From positions 40,884,719-40,948,718 of the forward strand of contig NC_056033.1 in the NCBI RefSeq assembly GCF_004379255.2: a stretch of 64,000 bases of DNA. Reading direction: 5' to 3'. Position 1 is the stretch's first letter. Every line of letters starts with the position of its first letter. The notes beneath the pieces were generated by a model, which saw nothing but the letters and a program-made list of their open reading frames with translations, had not been told where the DNA came from and ran no database searches. Position numbers and translations under genes: made by a program. Origin of the DNA: Salvia splendens (lineage: Eukaryota > Streptophyta > Magnoliopsida > Lamiales > Lamiaceae). Below, in pieces: positions 52,429 to 62,984 of the stretch.

Positions 52429-55294
52429 ATGTCTTCTTCTTCTTCTTCGGAGTCGGGTAGCGGTAGGAGAGGCGGTAAGGGGTCTTCTGGCCGGAAAGAG
52501 TCCGGGGAGAAGACCGTAGAGTATTTCCATAGTATTTTGAGTAAGGATACTGTGATATCCCTACCCGAAAAATACTTTTTTCCTGGGGGGAAGGCGGTGG
52601 TACCTGACGGTGATCATAGGGCTGACTCCCCGCCGGAGGGTTACGCCACCGTGTACGAGGCCTGCTTAGAATGCGGGCTTCGTTTCCCCCTCCCTTCTGC
52701 CTTTATAGATTTACTAGATTTTTTTCAGCTTCCTTTAGGCCAGGTGACTCCGAACTCTTGGAGGCACTTGTCGGCCTTCGCTGCCGAACTCCGTAATTTA
52801 GGAAGGGATTTGTCTTTGAAGGCGATCCTTAAATTCTTTCAATTTAAGAGGAAGGGGTCTTGGTTTTACTTGATCCCTGTACAGCCCTTTAGGGCCTTTT
52901 GTAAAACGAAGTGGCCGAAGTGGCAAAACCGCTTCTTCTACTATGATAGGACCGCGGCTCCTAGTTTTCCCTGGAGAGGGCCGAAGTCCGTTATCCGTCA
53001 TCCTCGGCTTGAACCGTTGGACGAGCTCGATGGCGAGCTCAACAAGATTCCCATAGTTAGGAAACAATACACGGAGTCTGAGCTCGTCAAGGGCGACGTC
53101 GTGTTCGACATCTCGTCTTCGGACGAAGAGGCCGAGGGTGAGGATTTCTCTTTATCTTTATGCTCTACTGCTTTAACGAAGAAAATCTGACTTTGTTGTT
53201 TTTTTTTTTTTTTGTTTTTTGACAGTGAACTTGCTGAATAAGGCTATCCGAAAGTCCTCCGAGCTTGTGGAGCCGGAGAGGCAGAGAGCCCCTCGCTCGG
53301 CGTCTGAAGCCGAGAAGAATCCGAAGAGGCAAAAAACCTCTTCTTCGGATCCGAAAGTGCCGGAGTCGTGTTCGGCTAAAGGGAAGGGGAAATTTCATGA
53401 GTCCCCAAGAGTGCCGGGGAAAGACCTGGTCATCTCCGAGGTGGTTGCAGACATCCCGGAACACGTCCCTGAGCCTTTTCAATGGCCGACGAATTTTGTG
53501 GAGGTAAGCTTTCTGACTTGGCTTCTTTTCCACATTTTTTGATGGCCATTCTGTTGAGTTTTTTCCTTGTTCATCTTCAGAGAGCCAAGCTCGTCTCCGT
53601 GGAGCTCTCCAAAGCATCCCACGACTACGAGGAGATGCAGAAGAAGTTGCATCTTGCTCGTAGTCTGGCCGAACAGGCTGAGGCCAAATTTGAGAGGGCC
53701 CGAGCTGCTAGGATCTCGGCTCAGGATGAAGCCCGGTCAGCCAAAAACCAGCTCATCATCCTGCAAGAGCAGACGAAGCACCGGGAGGCTCAGAAGGAGG
53801 CTGCCGCCGTGGCTGCCCAGGGGGAGGCTCTCCGTGTTTACACGGAGAAACTCTTTTTGAGCAGCCAGTTCTCGGCCTTTGTCGGTAGTCTGGTAAGGCT
53901 AATTACCGATAAGGGCGAGCAGGGGGCCGACGTCGTGCTGCCTCTGTACAGCCGAGAGATAGCAGCTCGGCTTCAGAATCTGCCGCTCCTTGAGGAGCTC
54001 GCTTCATCCTCGGTCCTGCTTTCTGCAGACCGAGTCCGGAGTTGTCGAGCTGATCGGGACGAGAACCTGGAGGCTATCTTTGCCTCCGTGGGACCCGTTT
54101 CACCCGCTTCGACTTACAACGGAGAGGGTGAGGCCGAGCCGCTGGAGCTGGAGGCCGAAGTCGAGCGGGCCGGGCATCCGGAGAAGGAAGCCGATCAGGA
54201 GGCGGAGGCGAGGCCGGCAGGATGCGAGGCCGAGGCTGAGGTAGCTCAGGAGAAAGAAGCTGAACCAGACCGAGGAGCCGGAGACGAAGCTGGCGGAGTA
54301 TGATTTCGTCTCCCTTCTCTTAGTCTAGTTTCTTCCTTGTAAAATGGCCTTGAAGCCCTCCTAGTGTAAAAAATTTTCCTTGTGAATGAAAAATTCTCTA
54401 CACTTGTCTTCGTATAGCTTTTCGTACTCGCCTTTATTCCTGTTGTATTTTACTATCTGCTCGGTACAGCTGCCGAACTAATATAGCTGCTTTGTACTCA
54501 AGGAGATGGAGATACTTCACTGGAAACGGCTGTACTCTTCGGCTTTAGACGAAGCTGAGAAAAGAGCTATAGCCGATCAGACGAAGAATGACGAGCTTCT
54601 GGCTCGTTTAGTGAAGCTGGAGGCCGATAATAAGGACTTAGAGTCCGATAAGAAGGATCTGGAGGCCGAGCTGAATACGACCATTGCTGAGAGGACTGCG
54701 TACGAGGATTACATCCGTGTGCGCGGGGGAGTGACCATATCAGATGTTCAGAGTCGAGTTGACGAACTGTGGGAGGAATATCATGTACTCCGGAGGAACA
54801 ATGCGCTGGAGAGCTCGGCTTGCCAACAAGTTGTGAAATCATTGCGGCGCTGGGCTTCTCGGTACGACATCATTCTTTCCCGGCGTCCCTCAATCGGGAG
54901 ATTCCTTAGGCATTTCCCGCCAACAGATGCTCGCACTCCAGATCAAGCCTCTGGTTCCCTTGTTCAAAATCCTACTCCCAGTCAACAACGAACTCCGGAA
55001 CAGCCGGAAACGTCAAGACGAGAACGGGCTCAGGAGCAACCGGAATCGTCAAGACAGGGACGGACTGAAATTCGCCGAGGAGTTGTGACTATGAGCGAGC
55101 AAGATCAGCAGATGCTTATTGCAGAGACTCTTCATCGCCGAGGGGTTAGAGCTTCTGGGGCTCGCGGAAGAGGTGTTGGGTCGAGGATAGCATCTCGTCG
55201 ACCTGCTTATTCTTCATCTGCTCGGAACAACCGAACTCGGCTTCCAGAGGATTTTGCAGATAGGTGGCTTAACTTTAGCAACCGAGGACAGTAG
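52429..55294 (+). CDS. element B antisense gene, four exons, Transposase_28-like with coiled coils
   Basis: On the strand opposite to gag-pol, the ATG at 52429 opens exon 1 (52429-53137). GT-AG introns at 53138-53225, 53504-53580 and 54298-54502 join exon 2 (53226-53503), exon 3 (53581-54297) and exon 4 (54503-55294). Exons of 709, 278, 717 and 792 bases keep an open frame of 831 codons. Exon 1 has the PF04195-like domain (YFHSILSKDTVISL, LECGLRFPLP, QVTPNSWRHLSAFAAEL, KRKGSWFYLIPV). Exon 3 begins RAKLVSVELSKASHDYEEMQ and, like exon 4, is a probable coiled coil. The length differences from element A are all multiples of three, so indels have been filtered for frame. Extra ORFs in this position, including antisense ones, are known in Tat elements. 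Their function is not established. Confidence 0.78.
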
Positions 55295-55399
55295 AATAGT
55301 CCTTTGTAATGGCGTAATGCCTTCTCGTAGGGGAGCTGAATTGTCAGCCGAACGAGATTTAATAAATGAAATTTTTTCCTTTCGCTTTTATCACTGCTT

Positions 55400-56060
55400 A
55401 CTTACAGCTCTGCGAAACAATTTCATCGTGCTCGTCATCGGTCTTATGAAGTGAGCTTCTTTGATCGGACTCGTATTTGGACTTTGAAGTAAGCTTCTTT
55501 GACCGGACTCGTCTTTGATCTTATGAAGGAAACTTCTTTGACCGGACTTGGTTTGTGTTCTAATTTGGCGATTTTTGTCGCCGGGATCGAACTTTCCCTT
55601 GTCCTAATTCGGCGAGTTTTATCGCGTGGATCGGACTTTCCCTGTTAACCGAAGTGGTCTTATGCAGTAAACCTCTTTGACTAGACATGGTCGTCCCCGG
55701 TCTTATGAGGTAAACTTCTTTGACCGAACTTGGTCGTCCTAATTCGGCGAGGTTTATCGCGTGGATCGGACTTTCCCTTATTGCAGTTCGTTTCAGACGA
55801 AGTGCTTATTTCTTAAGCCGAATTGTGGTCTTGTATCTTCCAGAGAAGCTTGGACTCACAATCGTTGGCTTATTGCAGTTCGTTTCAGACGAAGTGCTTG
55901 TTAAGCTGAATTGCGGTCTTGTATCCTCCTTGGAAGCTTGGACTCACAATCGTTGGCTTATTGCAGTTCGTTTCAGACGGACTGCTTGTTAAGCTGAATT
56001 GTGGTCTTATATCCTCCTTAGAAGCTTGGACTCACAATAGTCTTTAATAATCGATCTAAA
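55400..56060 (-). repeat. tandem repeat region after pol in element B
   Basis: The motif TTGCAGTTCGTTTCAGACG recurs at 55781, 55873 and 55961 (period about 88-92 bp) with GAAGCTTGGACTCACAAT between. Left of it, TTCTTTGACCGGACT-like units recur at shorter spacing (about 55450-55560). These are the counterparts of the two arrays in element A, with different copy numbers. Confidence 0.75.
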
Positions 56061-56289
56061 AAGGGGATCAGTCTTTAAAGAACGATATACCTTGGTACCA
56101 TTTGTAAGAGACGACAAGCACATAGAGACAAAACACATAGAGAAAAAATGAAAAAGATGAAGGAAAAAAACTTTAAACTTTTTTTTTAAAAAACGACAAG
56201 TAAAAGGTACAAGTAAGAAACAAACAAATAAAAACATATACCCCTATGACCGAACTAGACACGAGACGGACTGACCGGACTTTTGTCTC

Positions 56290-59200
56290 TTACAAGTGGA
56301 ACTTCTTGAGGTTGGAGACGTGCCATGTTCGGGGTACTTGTTCTCCTGACATGTGAGTCAATTTATAAGACCCTTTGCCGAGGACTTCTGACACCCGATA
56401 TGGACCCTCCCATGTGGGTTCGAGTTTGCCCAGCTTTTCTGCTCGGCTTACTTCGTTGTTTCTCAAGACGAGATCTCCCACTTGAAATTGAAGCTTTTTC
56501 ACCCTTTGGTTATAATACCGGGCTACTTGCTCCTTATACTTGGCTGCTTTTATGCACGCCAATTCTCTTCTTTCTTCGGCGAGATCTAGTTCTGCTCTCA
56601 GTCCGTCGTCATTCATTTCTGAGGAGAAATTTAGAGTTCGGGGACTGGGTACGCCGATCTCCACCGGAATTACGGCTTCAGTGCCGTACACCAGACTATA
56701 CGGAGTTTCACCGTTGGAGGTTTTGGGTGTAGTTCGGTAGGACCATAGGACTTGAGGGAGATTTTCTACCCATTGTCCTTTGGCTTGTTCTAACCGAGCT
56801 TTTAACCCTTTCATCAGAATCCGGTTCGTTACTTCCGTTTGTCCGTTTGCTTGGGGATGGGAGACCGAAGTGAACCGCTGTTGAATGTTCAGCTCTTGGC
56901 ACCAATTCTTGAACGTCTTGTCGGTGAACTGAGTCCCATTATCCGAGATGAGGATGTGGGGTATGCCAAATCGGCACACTATGTTCTTCCAGACGAAGTC
57001 CAATGCCTTTGAGCTCGTTATCGTAGCTAATGGTTCAGCCTCCACCCACTTCGTGAAGTAGTCCACGGCAACGATAAGGAATTTCATTTGCCGAGGAGCT
57101 TGAGGAAGTGGTCCCACTATGTCTATGCCCCATTGCATGAAAGGCCAAGGGCTTTGCATAGTGTATAGATCGGTCTGCGGCATCCTTGGGACATTTGCAT
57201 GAATTTGGCACTTCGTACACTTCTTGACGAGCTGCACTGCCTCTTGTACCATGGTTGGCCAATAATATCCCCATCTCAGAACTTTTTTAGCTAAAGCTCT
57301 GGCTCCGATGTGGCTACCGCACGATCCTTCATGAACTTCTCTGAGGATGTAGTCCGTCTCTTCTGGTCCTACGCACCGCAATAACGGCTGGAGGTAAGAC
57401 TTTCTAAAGAGGACTCCTTCATGAAGTTCGTACCGAAGTGCTCGGCACGTGATCTTCCGAGCTTCTCTCTTATCCTCGGGCAATTGTCCTTGATCCAGAT
57501 ACTGCAAGATCGGCGTCATCCAGTTCGGCGAGCTGGATACTGAATGTACCTCGGCTTCATCAATGCTTCGATGCATTAATTCTTCCGCCTTTGAGCTCGG
57601 ATCTGAGGCCAACTTACTTAAGGTATCTGCTCGGCTATTTTCCGCTCTGGGAATGCGGATTATCCGAAAATAGGAGAAACTTCGGCTGATGCTTCGCGCT
57701 TTGTCCAAATACTTCTTCATTCTCTCGTCACGAGCTTCACTTGTACCCAACATGTGATTTACTATGACTTGTGAATCACAATGGACTTTGAGAGATTTGA
57801 CGAGCAGACTTTGCGCTAACTGGAGTCCGGCCAGGAGGGCTTCGTACTCGGCTTCATTATTAGTAGTGGGGAATAGGAACCGAAGTGAGTAGGTTACCTC
57901 GTGTCCGTCGGGAGCGACAAGTAGAATACCAGCTCCACTTCCCATCTTGTTTGAAGCTCCATCTACGAATCCGCTCCAGCAGTCCGGCGGCTCTACTTCG
58001 GATTCCAAGGGCTGTGCTAGTTCGGCATTGGCAGAATTCTTCTGTTCGGCAATAACAGGAATTGCTTGATCGAACTTTGCTTCTGCAAGAAAATCTGCCA
58101 AGGCTTGTCCCTTGATGGCTTTCCGAGGTAGATATTCAATTGTGTGCTCTCCCAACTCTATAGCCCACTTGGCGATTCTGCCTGATGCTTCTGGTTTGGT
58201 CAACACTTGCCGAAGTGGCAGATCAGTTAAGACGCATACCTTGTGAGCATAGAAGTATGGCCGCAGTCTCCTTGCTGCATTTACTAATGCTAGAGCAATC
58301 TTTTCCAGAGGTTGATACCTGGTTTCTGGACCTCTTAATGCTCGGCTTGTAAAATAGATGGGAAGCTGCTTTAGGCCTTCTTCTCGTACAAGCACAGCAC
58401 TGATGGTTTGATCCGATGCCGCTAAGTATAAGAATATTACTTCGGCTTCGGTTGGAGCAGAGAGAATAGGAAGCTCGGCTAGATAACTTTTGAGCTCGTC
58501 AAAGGCCTTTTTCTGCTCGGCTCCCCACTCGAACTTTGGTGCCTTTTTCAACACCTTGAAGAACGGCAGTTGCTTTTCGGCTGCTTGGGAAAGGAATCGA
58601 TTCAGTGCGGCTAGACATCCGGTTAGCCTTTGCACGTCATGTATGGACTTCGGCATTGCCATGTTCTGAACGACTTGAACTTTTGAGGGGTTTGCCTTGA
58701 GTCCGTCCTTTGAAACCCAACAACCCAGAAACTTTCCCGAATCTACCAAAAAGGTACACTTTTGGGGATTAAGTTTGAGGTTGGCTTTCTTGAGCACGTT
58801 GAGAGTGGACTTGAGGTTGTGCTCGTACTCCGAAGTGCTTTTGCTTTTGACGACTATATCGTCAACATACACTTCGACCTCCTTTCCAATCAGGTGCCGA
58901 AAAAGCTTGTCTACCATCCTTTGATAAGTGGCTCCGGCATTCTTTAAACCGAATGGCATCTTTTTATAAGCGAAAATGCCGAAATCAGTAATGAAGGCCG
59001 TTTTTGAAGCGTCAATCTCATCCATTAAAACTTGATGGTATCCTTTGTATAGATCAAGAAAACAAAAAATTTCAAAGCCTATCAAAGCTTCTACTTTTTT
59101 ATCTATGTTCGGAAGGGGATAGCAATCTTTGGGACAGTGCTTATTTAGATCGGTGAAATCTATGCACATCCGCCATCCTCCTTCCTTTTTCTTGATCATG

Positions 59201-59580
59201 ACAGGATTGGCCACCCATGAAGGATACTTCACTTCGAATAACACATCCGCCTTCAATAATTGACGGACTTCGTCATGGATGACTTGACTTCGTTCTGCCG
59301 CAAAGAGTCTTTGCTTCTGTTTTATCGGCCGGACCGAAGGATCAATATTTAACCGATGAGTGATTACCTCGGGGGGCACTCCGGTCATGTCCAACGGAGA
59401 CCATGCAAAGACGTCTTTATACTCCTTGAGGAGCTGGATGGTTTTTTCCCGAAGTAGAGGCGTTCCCGCGAAGCCGATCTTAACCGTTCTGGATGGATCG
59501 TCTTCGTACAGCTGAACTGTCATCGAATTCGGCTCCGGTATGACTTCGGTCATTGCCTCTGACTCCGGCTGCTGTGATTG
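56290..59580 (-). CDS. element B pol: reverse transcriptase, two RNase H domains, integrase
   Basis: The frame follows the gag-pro stop directly. Its first Met is at 59553-59551, and numbering here is from that Met (1087 residues). RT spans about 90-265 with FLDLYKGYHQV and the catalytic YVDD at 229-232. A first RNase H follows at about 345-455. A second RNase H lies at about 528-650, with GFVDGAS (D530), NNEAEYEAL, HCDSQ and SRADTLSK. The integrase zinc finger uses H741, H748, C779 and C782, and the core has D811, D871 and E907 (DD35E spacing). The C-terminus ends NLKKFHL with no chromodomain. All catalytic residues I can check are present, so the enzyme set looks functional. No strong start context is seen at the first Met, which favours expression as a gag-pol fusion. 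Confidence 0.93.
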   Translation of the reverse strand, partial: QSQQPESEAMTEVIPEPNSMTVQLYEDDPSRTVKIGFAGTPLLREKTIQLLKEYKDVFAWSPLDMTGVPPEVITHRLNIDPSVRPIKQKQRLFAAERSQVIHDEVRQLLKADVLFEVKYPSWVANPVMIKKKEGGWRMCIDFTDLNKHCPKDCYPLPNIDKKVEALIGFEIFCFLDLYKGYHQVLMDEIDASKTAFITDFGIFAYKKMPFGLKNAGATYQRMVDKLFRHLIGKEVEVYVDDIVVKSKSTSEYEHNLKSTLNVLKKANLKLNPQKCTFLVDSGKFLGCWVSKDGLKANPSKVQVVQNMAMPKSIHDVQRLTGCLAALNRFLSQAAEKQLPFFKVLKKAPKFEWGAEQKKAFDELKSYLAELPILSAPTEAEVIFLYLAASDQTISAVLVREEGLKQLPIYFTSRALRGPETRYQPLEKIALALVNAARRLRPYFYAHKVCVLTDLPLRQVLTKPEASGRIAKWAIELGEHTIEYLPRKAIKGQALADFLAEAKFDQAIPVIAEQKNSANAELAQPLESEVEPPDCWSGFVDGASNKMGSGAGILLVAPDGHEVTYSLRFLFPTTNNEAEYEALLAGLQLAQSLLVKSLKVHCDSQVIVNHMLGTSEARDERMKKYLDKARSISRSFSYFRIIRIPRAENSRADTLSKLASDPSSKAEELMHRSIDEAEVHSVSSSPNWMTPILQYLDQGQLPEDKREARKITCRALRYELHEGVLFRKSYLQPLLRCVGPEETDYILREVHEGSCGSHIGARALAKKVLRWGYYWPTMVQEAVQLVKKCTKCQIHANVPRMPQTDLYTMQSPWPFMQWGIDIVGPLPQAPRQMKFLIVAVDYFTKWVEAEPLATITSSKALDFVWKNIVCRFGIPHILISDNGTQFTDKTFKNWCQELNIQQRFTSVSHPQANGQTEVTNRILMKGLKARLEQAKGQWVENLPQVLWSYRTTPKTSNGETPYSLVYGTEAVIPVEIGVPSPRTLNFSSEMNDDGLRAELDLAEERRELACIKAAKYKEQVARYYNQRVKKLQFQVGDLVLRNNEVSRAEKLGKLEPTWEGPYRVSEVLGKGSYKLTHMSGEQVPRTWHVSNLKKFHL

Positions 59581-59583
59581 CTA
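59575..59583 (-). promoter_or_regulatory. candidate leaky stop codon between gag-pro and pol (UAG-CAAUCA)
   Basis: Gag-pro ends in UAG (59583-59581) and pol continues in the same frame without another stop. The six following bases CAATCA match the CARYYA consensus that promotes readthrough of UAG in plant viruses such as tobacco mosaic virus and in the soybean SIRE1 retroelement. Element A keeps the same TAG CAA TCA at 22215-22223. Confidence 0.6.
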
Positions 59584-61692
59584 TGCTTGGTGGTGCCGAT
59601 CTGACTGCTCGGCACTTCTAAGCGCAATTTGCAGACATTCCTTTGCTCTCTTTTGGTCACCTCGGATGACCGCTATCCCTCCTTTAGTAGGGATCTTGAT
59701 GGTGAGGTGATAAGTGGAGCAAATGGCCCGAACTGTGTTGAGCCAGTCTCTTCCCAGGATGACGTTGTACGGGGACCGAGCTTTCACCACGAAAAACTCA
59801 ATCATCGTACTGGAGCTAGTAGGCGCTTTCCCCACCGTGATCGGAAGGCTGATAATACCTTCAGGGCGGGTGTCCTCCTGGGCGAAGCTCTTCAGGGGAA
59901 GCGGAGCCGGACTGAGCCGAGCTGGGTCCACTTCTAGTTTGTCGAAGCACTCTTTAAAAAGAATGCTGACTGACGCTCCTGTATCCACAAACACCCTGTG
60001 GATCAGTTTGTTTGCCACTCCGGCTTGGATGACAATGGCGTCTTGGTGAGGAGAGATGGCCGGGACGGGATCAGCATCCGAGAACGTAATCACTTCGTCC
60101 TGCTTCAGCCTTTTATGCGTTGGCTCCTCTCGATTGGAGCCTCTGCGCTCTGACTTCAGGGACGACTTGGTCTTCCCGGCAGGGAGAGCGTCAATAGTCT
60201 GGATTACGCCATCATATTGCGGCTCGTCATCGTCTTCGGGATCCGGCTGCCTTTTCGGATCCTGAGGAGCGCAGTTCGCACCTCTCTGCTTCTTATTCTT
60301 CTTTGACTGCTTGCTTTGGTATTTTTTCAATGTCCCTGCCCTCACAAGAACATCGATACCTGCAGCCAAGTTTCTGCACTCCTCGGTATCGTGACCGTGG
60401 TCTTGATGGTAGGAGCAGTAGTTATCCTGGGGTCGGCGCGCGGCTGATTTCGTCATCCGCTTTGGCTTTTCGAACAGGTCAGAGTGCAGTTCGAAAATTT
60501 CCGCTCTCGGCTTGTTCAGCGGTACGAACTGAGCGGGCGGCTTCTCGGGATTGAGACGGGGTCCCAATCTGTCTTGCACCGGAGTCCTTTGAATCCTTTC
60601 AAAAGGAGTTCGGCGAGGATGTCCCTGATCGCCAAAAGGAGTTCGGCGAGGATGTCCCTGATCGCTATGATCGGGCTTCCTCCTGTCTCCTCGGGATGAG
60701 CTGTCTAAAGACCGTTTGCGACGGTCAGCCTCATCGGCACGGGAGAACTGGTCCGCAATGTCCCACATCTCTTGAGCTGTTTGCGGACTGCATTCCACGA
60801 GCTTTCTGTAGAGAGCTCCGGGCAGGATTCCATTTTGGAATGCCGAAATGACAAGTAGATCGTTGAGATCATCTACTTGTAGGCATTCCTTGTGGAATCT
60901 CGTCATGAAGTCGCTGATCCTTTCGTCGCGACCTTGACGTATAGAAAGCAGCTGAGCCGAAGTGATCCGGGCTTCCGCTTTCTGAAAGAACCTCCTGTGG
61001 AAAGCATCCATTAGATCTCGGTAAGATCTAATGCTGCCTTGGGGGAGGCTATCGAACCACCTTCTCGCGTTCCCGATAAGCAGCTCGGGGAACAGCTTGC
61101 ACATATGGACCTCATTGAGACCCTGGTTCGCCATGTTATACTGATAGCGTCCCAGGAAGTCATGAGGATCCACCAACCCGTCATAAGTCATCGACGGAGT
61201 TCGGTAGTTCTGTGGAAGGGGAGTTCGGGTGATATCGTCCGAGAACGGAGTCTTCAATGCTCCGTACATGGCGAACCCGACATCTCTTCGGTATGGAGGA
61301 GATGGAGATCTCCTGTGATTCCGGTACCGAGGAGGAACAGGAACATGTCGGGGTTGAGGATTCTTCCTCCTGGAAGACACGGCACTACTGCGGTAGTGAC
61401 TTTCATGTCTGGATGAGGAAGGAGAATCCACCGTTTTCGTCTTCGGCTCTTGGCTCTTTTGCAGGAAGGCTAAGAACTCATCCTGCTTCTCAGCCAAGAA
61501 CAGCTTGACAGCCTCATTCAAATCAGGCTGCTGGGAAGACTCGGTGTGTGGACCTTTTGAGCGGCTTGTTCCTTCATCGTGAAAACTGGAAGTAGATGTC
61601 TCCCGAGGCTGTTTTCCGGACCTGCGGGCTGGACTAGCTTCCTCATGGTTTTCACGAACGGTATTACGGGTAGTATGTGATCTGGTATGCAT
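59581..61692 (-). CDS. element B gag-protease
   Basis: I start at the ATG 61692-61690 (MHTRSHTTRN), since the frame upstream of it has only a GTG. The 703-residue product has a charged N-terminus, a retrotransposon gag domain at about 170-320 (FPELLIGNARRWFDSLPQGS), a zinc-knuckle-like motif CSYHQDHGHDTEEC at 426-439, and a protease with active site DTGAS at 570-574. A 12-residue unit containing GDQGHPRRTP is duplicated near 345-365. The frame ends at UAG and pol follows in frame. Confidence 0.92.
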   Translation of the reverse strand: MHTRSHTTRNTVRENHEEASPARRSGKQPRETSTSSFHDEGTSRSKGPHTESSQQPDLNEAVKLFLAEKQDEFLAFLQKSQEPKTKTVDSPSSSRHESHYRSSAVSSRRKNPQPRHVPVPPRYRNHRRSPSPPYRRDVGFAMYGALKTPFSDDITRTPLPQNYRTPSMTYDGLVDPHDFLGRYQYNMANQGLNEVHMCKLFPELLIGNARRWFDSLPQGSIRSYRDLMDAFHRRFFQKAEARITSAQLLSIRQGRDERISDFMTRFHKECLQVDDLNDLLVISAFQNGILPGALYRKLVECSPQTAQEMWDIADQFSRADEADRRKRSLDSSSRGDRRKPDHSDQGHPRRTPFGDQGHPRRTPFERIQRTPVQDRLGPRLNPEKPPAQFVPLNKPRAEIFELHSDLFEKPKRMTKSAARRPQDNYCSYHQDHGHDTEECRNLAAGIDVLVRAGTLKKYQSKQSKKNKKQRGANCAPQDPKRQPDPEDDDEPQYDGVIQTIDALPAGKTKSSLKSERRGSNREEPTHKRLKQDEVITFSDADPVPAISPHQDAIVIQAGVANKLIHRVFVDTGASVSILFKECFDKLEVDPARLSPAPLPLKSFAQEDTRPEGIISLPITVGKAPTSSSTMIEFFVVKARSPYNVILGRDWLNTVRAICSTYHLTIKIPTKGGIAVIRGDQKRAKECLQIALRSAEQSDRHHQA

Positions 61693-61750
61693 TTTTTTTG
61701 GGGTGGAAAAAGGGTCAAAAATTCGCTTTATCACAAATTTTGTTCTCTGG

Positions 61751-61768
61751 TTCCCACAGACGGCGCCA
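61751..61768 (-). promoter_or_regulatory. element B primer-binding site
   Basis: On the minus strand, one base inside the 5' LTR, the sequence TGGCGCCGTCTGTGGGAA matches the element A site exactly. Confidence 0.8.
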
Positions 61769-61769
61769 G

Positions 61770-62516
61770 TGATGGATCCGCGAATTTCTGATGTTAGTAA
61801 ATGCTGGTAGAGAATAAAGACTACGACACAAAGAATTTACGTGGTTCGATTTACTGAAGTAAATCTACGTCCACGGGAAGAAGGGAGGGCAAGATTGTAT
61901 TGCTTGATCTGGGATTACAGCTTACAACACAGACTTGCTATATGATGTTTTATCTCTAGAGAGCTTAACCTTTTTCTATCTGATCTAAGTTCTATTTATA
62001 CATTGAACTAAGATCGTGGCTTGCATCACCACTAATGATGGTTGTGGATGTCGTGGAGGTCATGGCCTAAGATCGTGGATGTAGCGTAGGTCATGGCCTA
62101 CGATCGTGGCCTGAGTTGACACCACGTGGTAGTGGGTGTGTTGGAAGTTGTGGAAATCCTGCATGGGTCCACTAACTCCTTGTTCGGTCGAATACTGAGA
62201 CCGAACTGCTTTGGTTGCCGATCTGAGAGTAGAGCTTGATGCCGACCTGAGAGCAGAGCTTGATTGGTTGGCTTTTACCGAGCTGTAGGCTGAGGCCGAA
62301 CTCTTTGTTCGGTCGAATACTGAGACCGAACTGCTTTGGTAGCCGATCTGAGAGTAGAGCTTGATGCCGACCTGAGAGCAGAGCTTGATTGGTTGGCTTT
62401 TACCGAGCTGTAGGCTGAGGCCGAACTCTTTGGTAATGCCGAACTCATACTCTTCCTTGGGCTTTGGGCTGATGGGCCGTCATTGCTGTTGGGCTTGTTT
62501 AGTACGCACCCCATCA
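61770..62516 (-). repeat. element B 5' LTR (right on the map)
   Basis: This 747-bp copy looks identical to 51357-52103, including the 125-bp internal duplication. The second GAAAG target copy follows it at 62517. Confidence 0.95.
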
Positions 62517-62756
62517 GAAAGATTGCTCTTTTCTTGAAAGGTATACATATTCCATGATTATTAAGTATAATACTACACGTTTCGTTTTTATTCTATAATC
62601 CGAATTTTAAAAAGGAATGACACTTCTGTTAAGTGCAATGATGGATCCCTAAAACATAACTCATGAGATTGACAAAGCAAAAAAGGTCGTGATCGGCACT
62701 AAAAAGGCAGTGTTGACTATATATGGCGGACGAAGCAAAAAAGGACGTAGCCCGCT

Positions 62757-62900
62757 GGGGCGTAGTACAGTTGGCAACGGAGGGGCAGATCTTGCTGCAA
62801 TGAGCCTGGGTTCGAATCCCACTACTGTCGTGTAGTTGCTTCCATCTCTCAGGCACAAGTGTGAGCCTGATACGATCATATCTCTTATGATCTTCCAATT
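62757..62900 (+). repeat. SINE-like tRNA-derived sequence
   Basis: GGGGCGTAGTACAGTTGGCAAC looks like a box A and GGTTCGAATCCC about 40 bp later is an almost perfect pol III box B. The 73-bp unit does not fold into a full tRNA cloverleaf. It continues into GTCGTGTAGTTGCTTCC and CTCAGGCACAAGTGTGAGCC, as SINE bodies do. No clear tail or target duplication is visible. Confidence 0.45.
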
Positions 62901-62984
62901 ATTTAGTTTTCCTTTATTCACCATATCTTTCCCATATTTGTTTAGATATTTGTTTATTTGTTTAGATATTTGTTTCTTGTTCAT

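Larger units (their letters stand above)
51357..62516 (-). mobile_element. Ty3-gypsy Tat-like element B, apparently complete
   Basis: The 11.2-kb element lies on the minus strand, flanked by a perfect target duplication GAAAG (51352-51356 and 62517-62521). It has 747-bp LTRs that look identical, the same primer site as element A, full gag-pro and pol frames, repeats after pol, an antisense four-exon gene and a polypurine tract. Integrase has no chromodomain and a second RNase H domain follows the first, both typical of the Tat lineage. It is the likely autonomous relative of element A. Confidence 0.95.

Noticed and set aside
51357..62516. An envelope-like gene in element B
   Set aside because: The extra gene is antisense, spliced, and has a PF04195-like domain and coiled coils, with no signal peptide or membrane segment. 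It does not look like an envelope protein.
62770..62843. A second tRNA gene at 62.8 kb
   Set aside because: Box A and box B are present, but acceptor and anticodon stems do not pair, so it is listed as SINE-like only.
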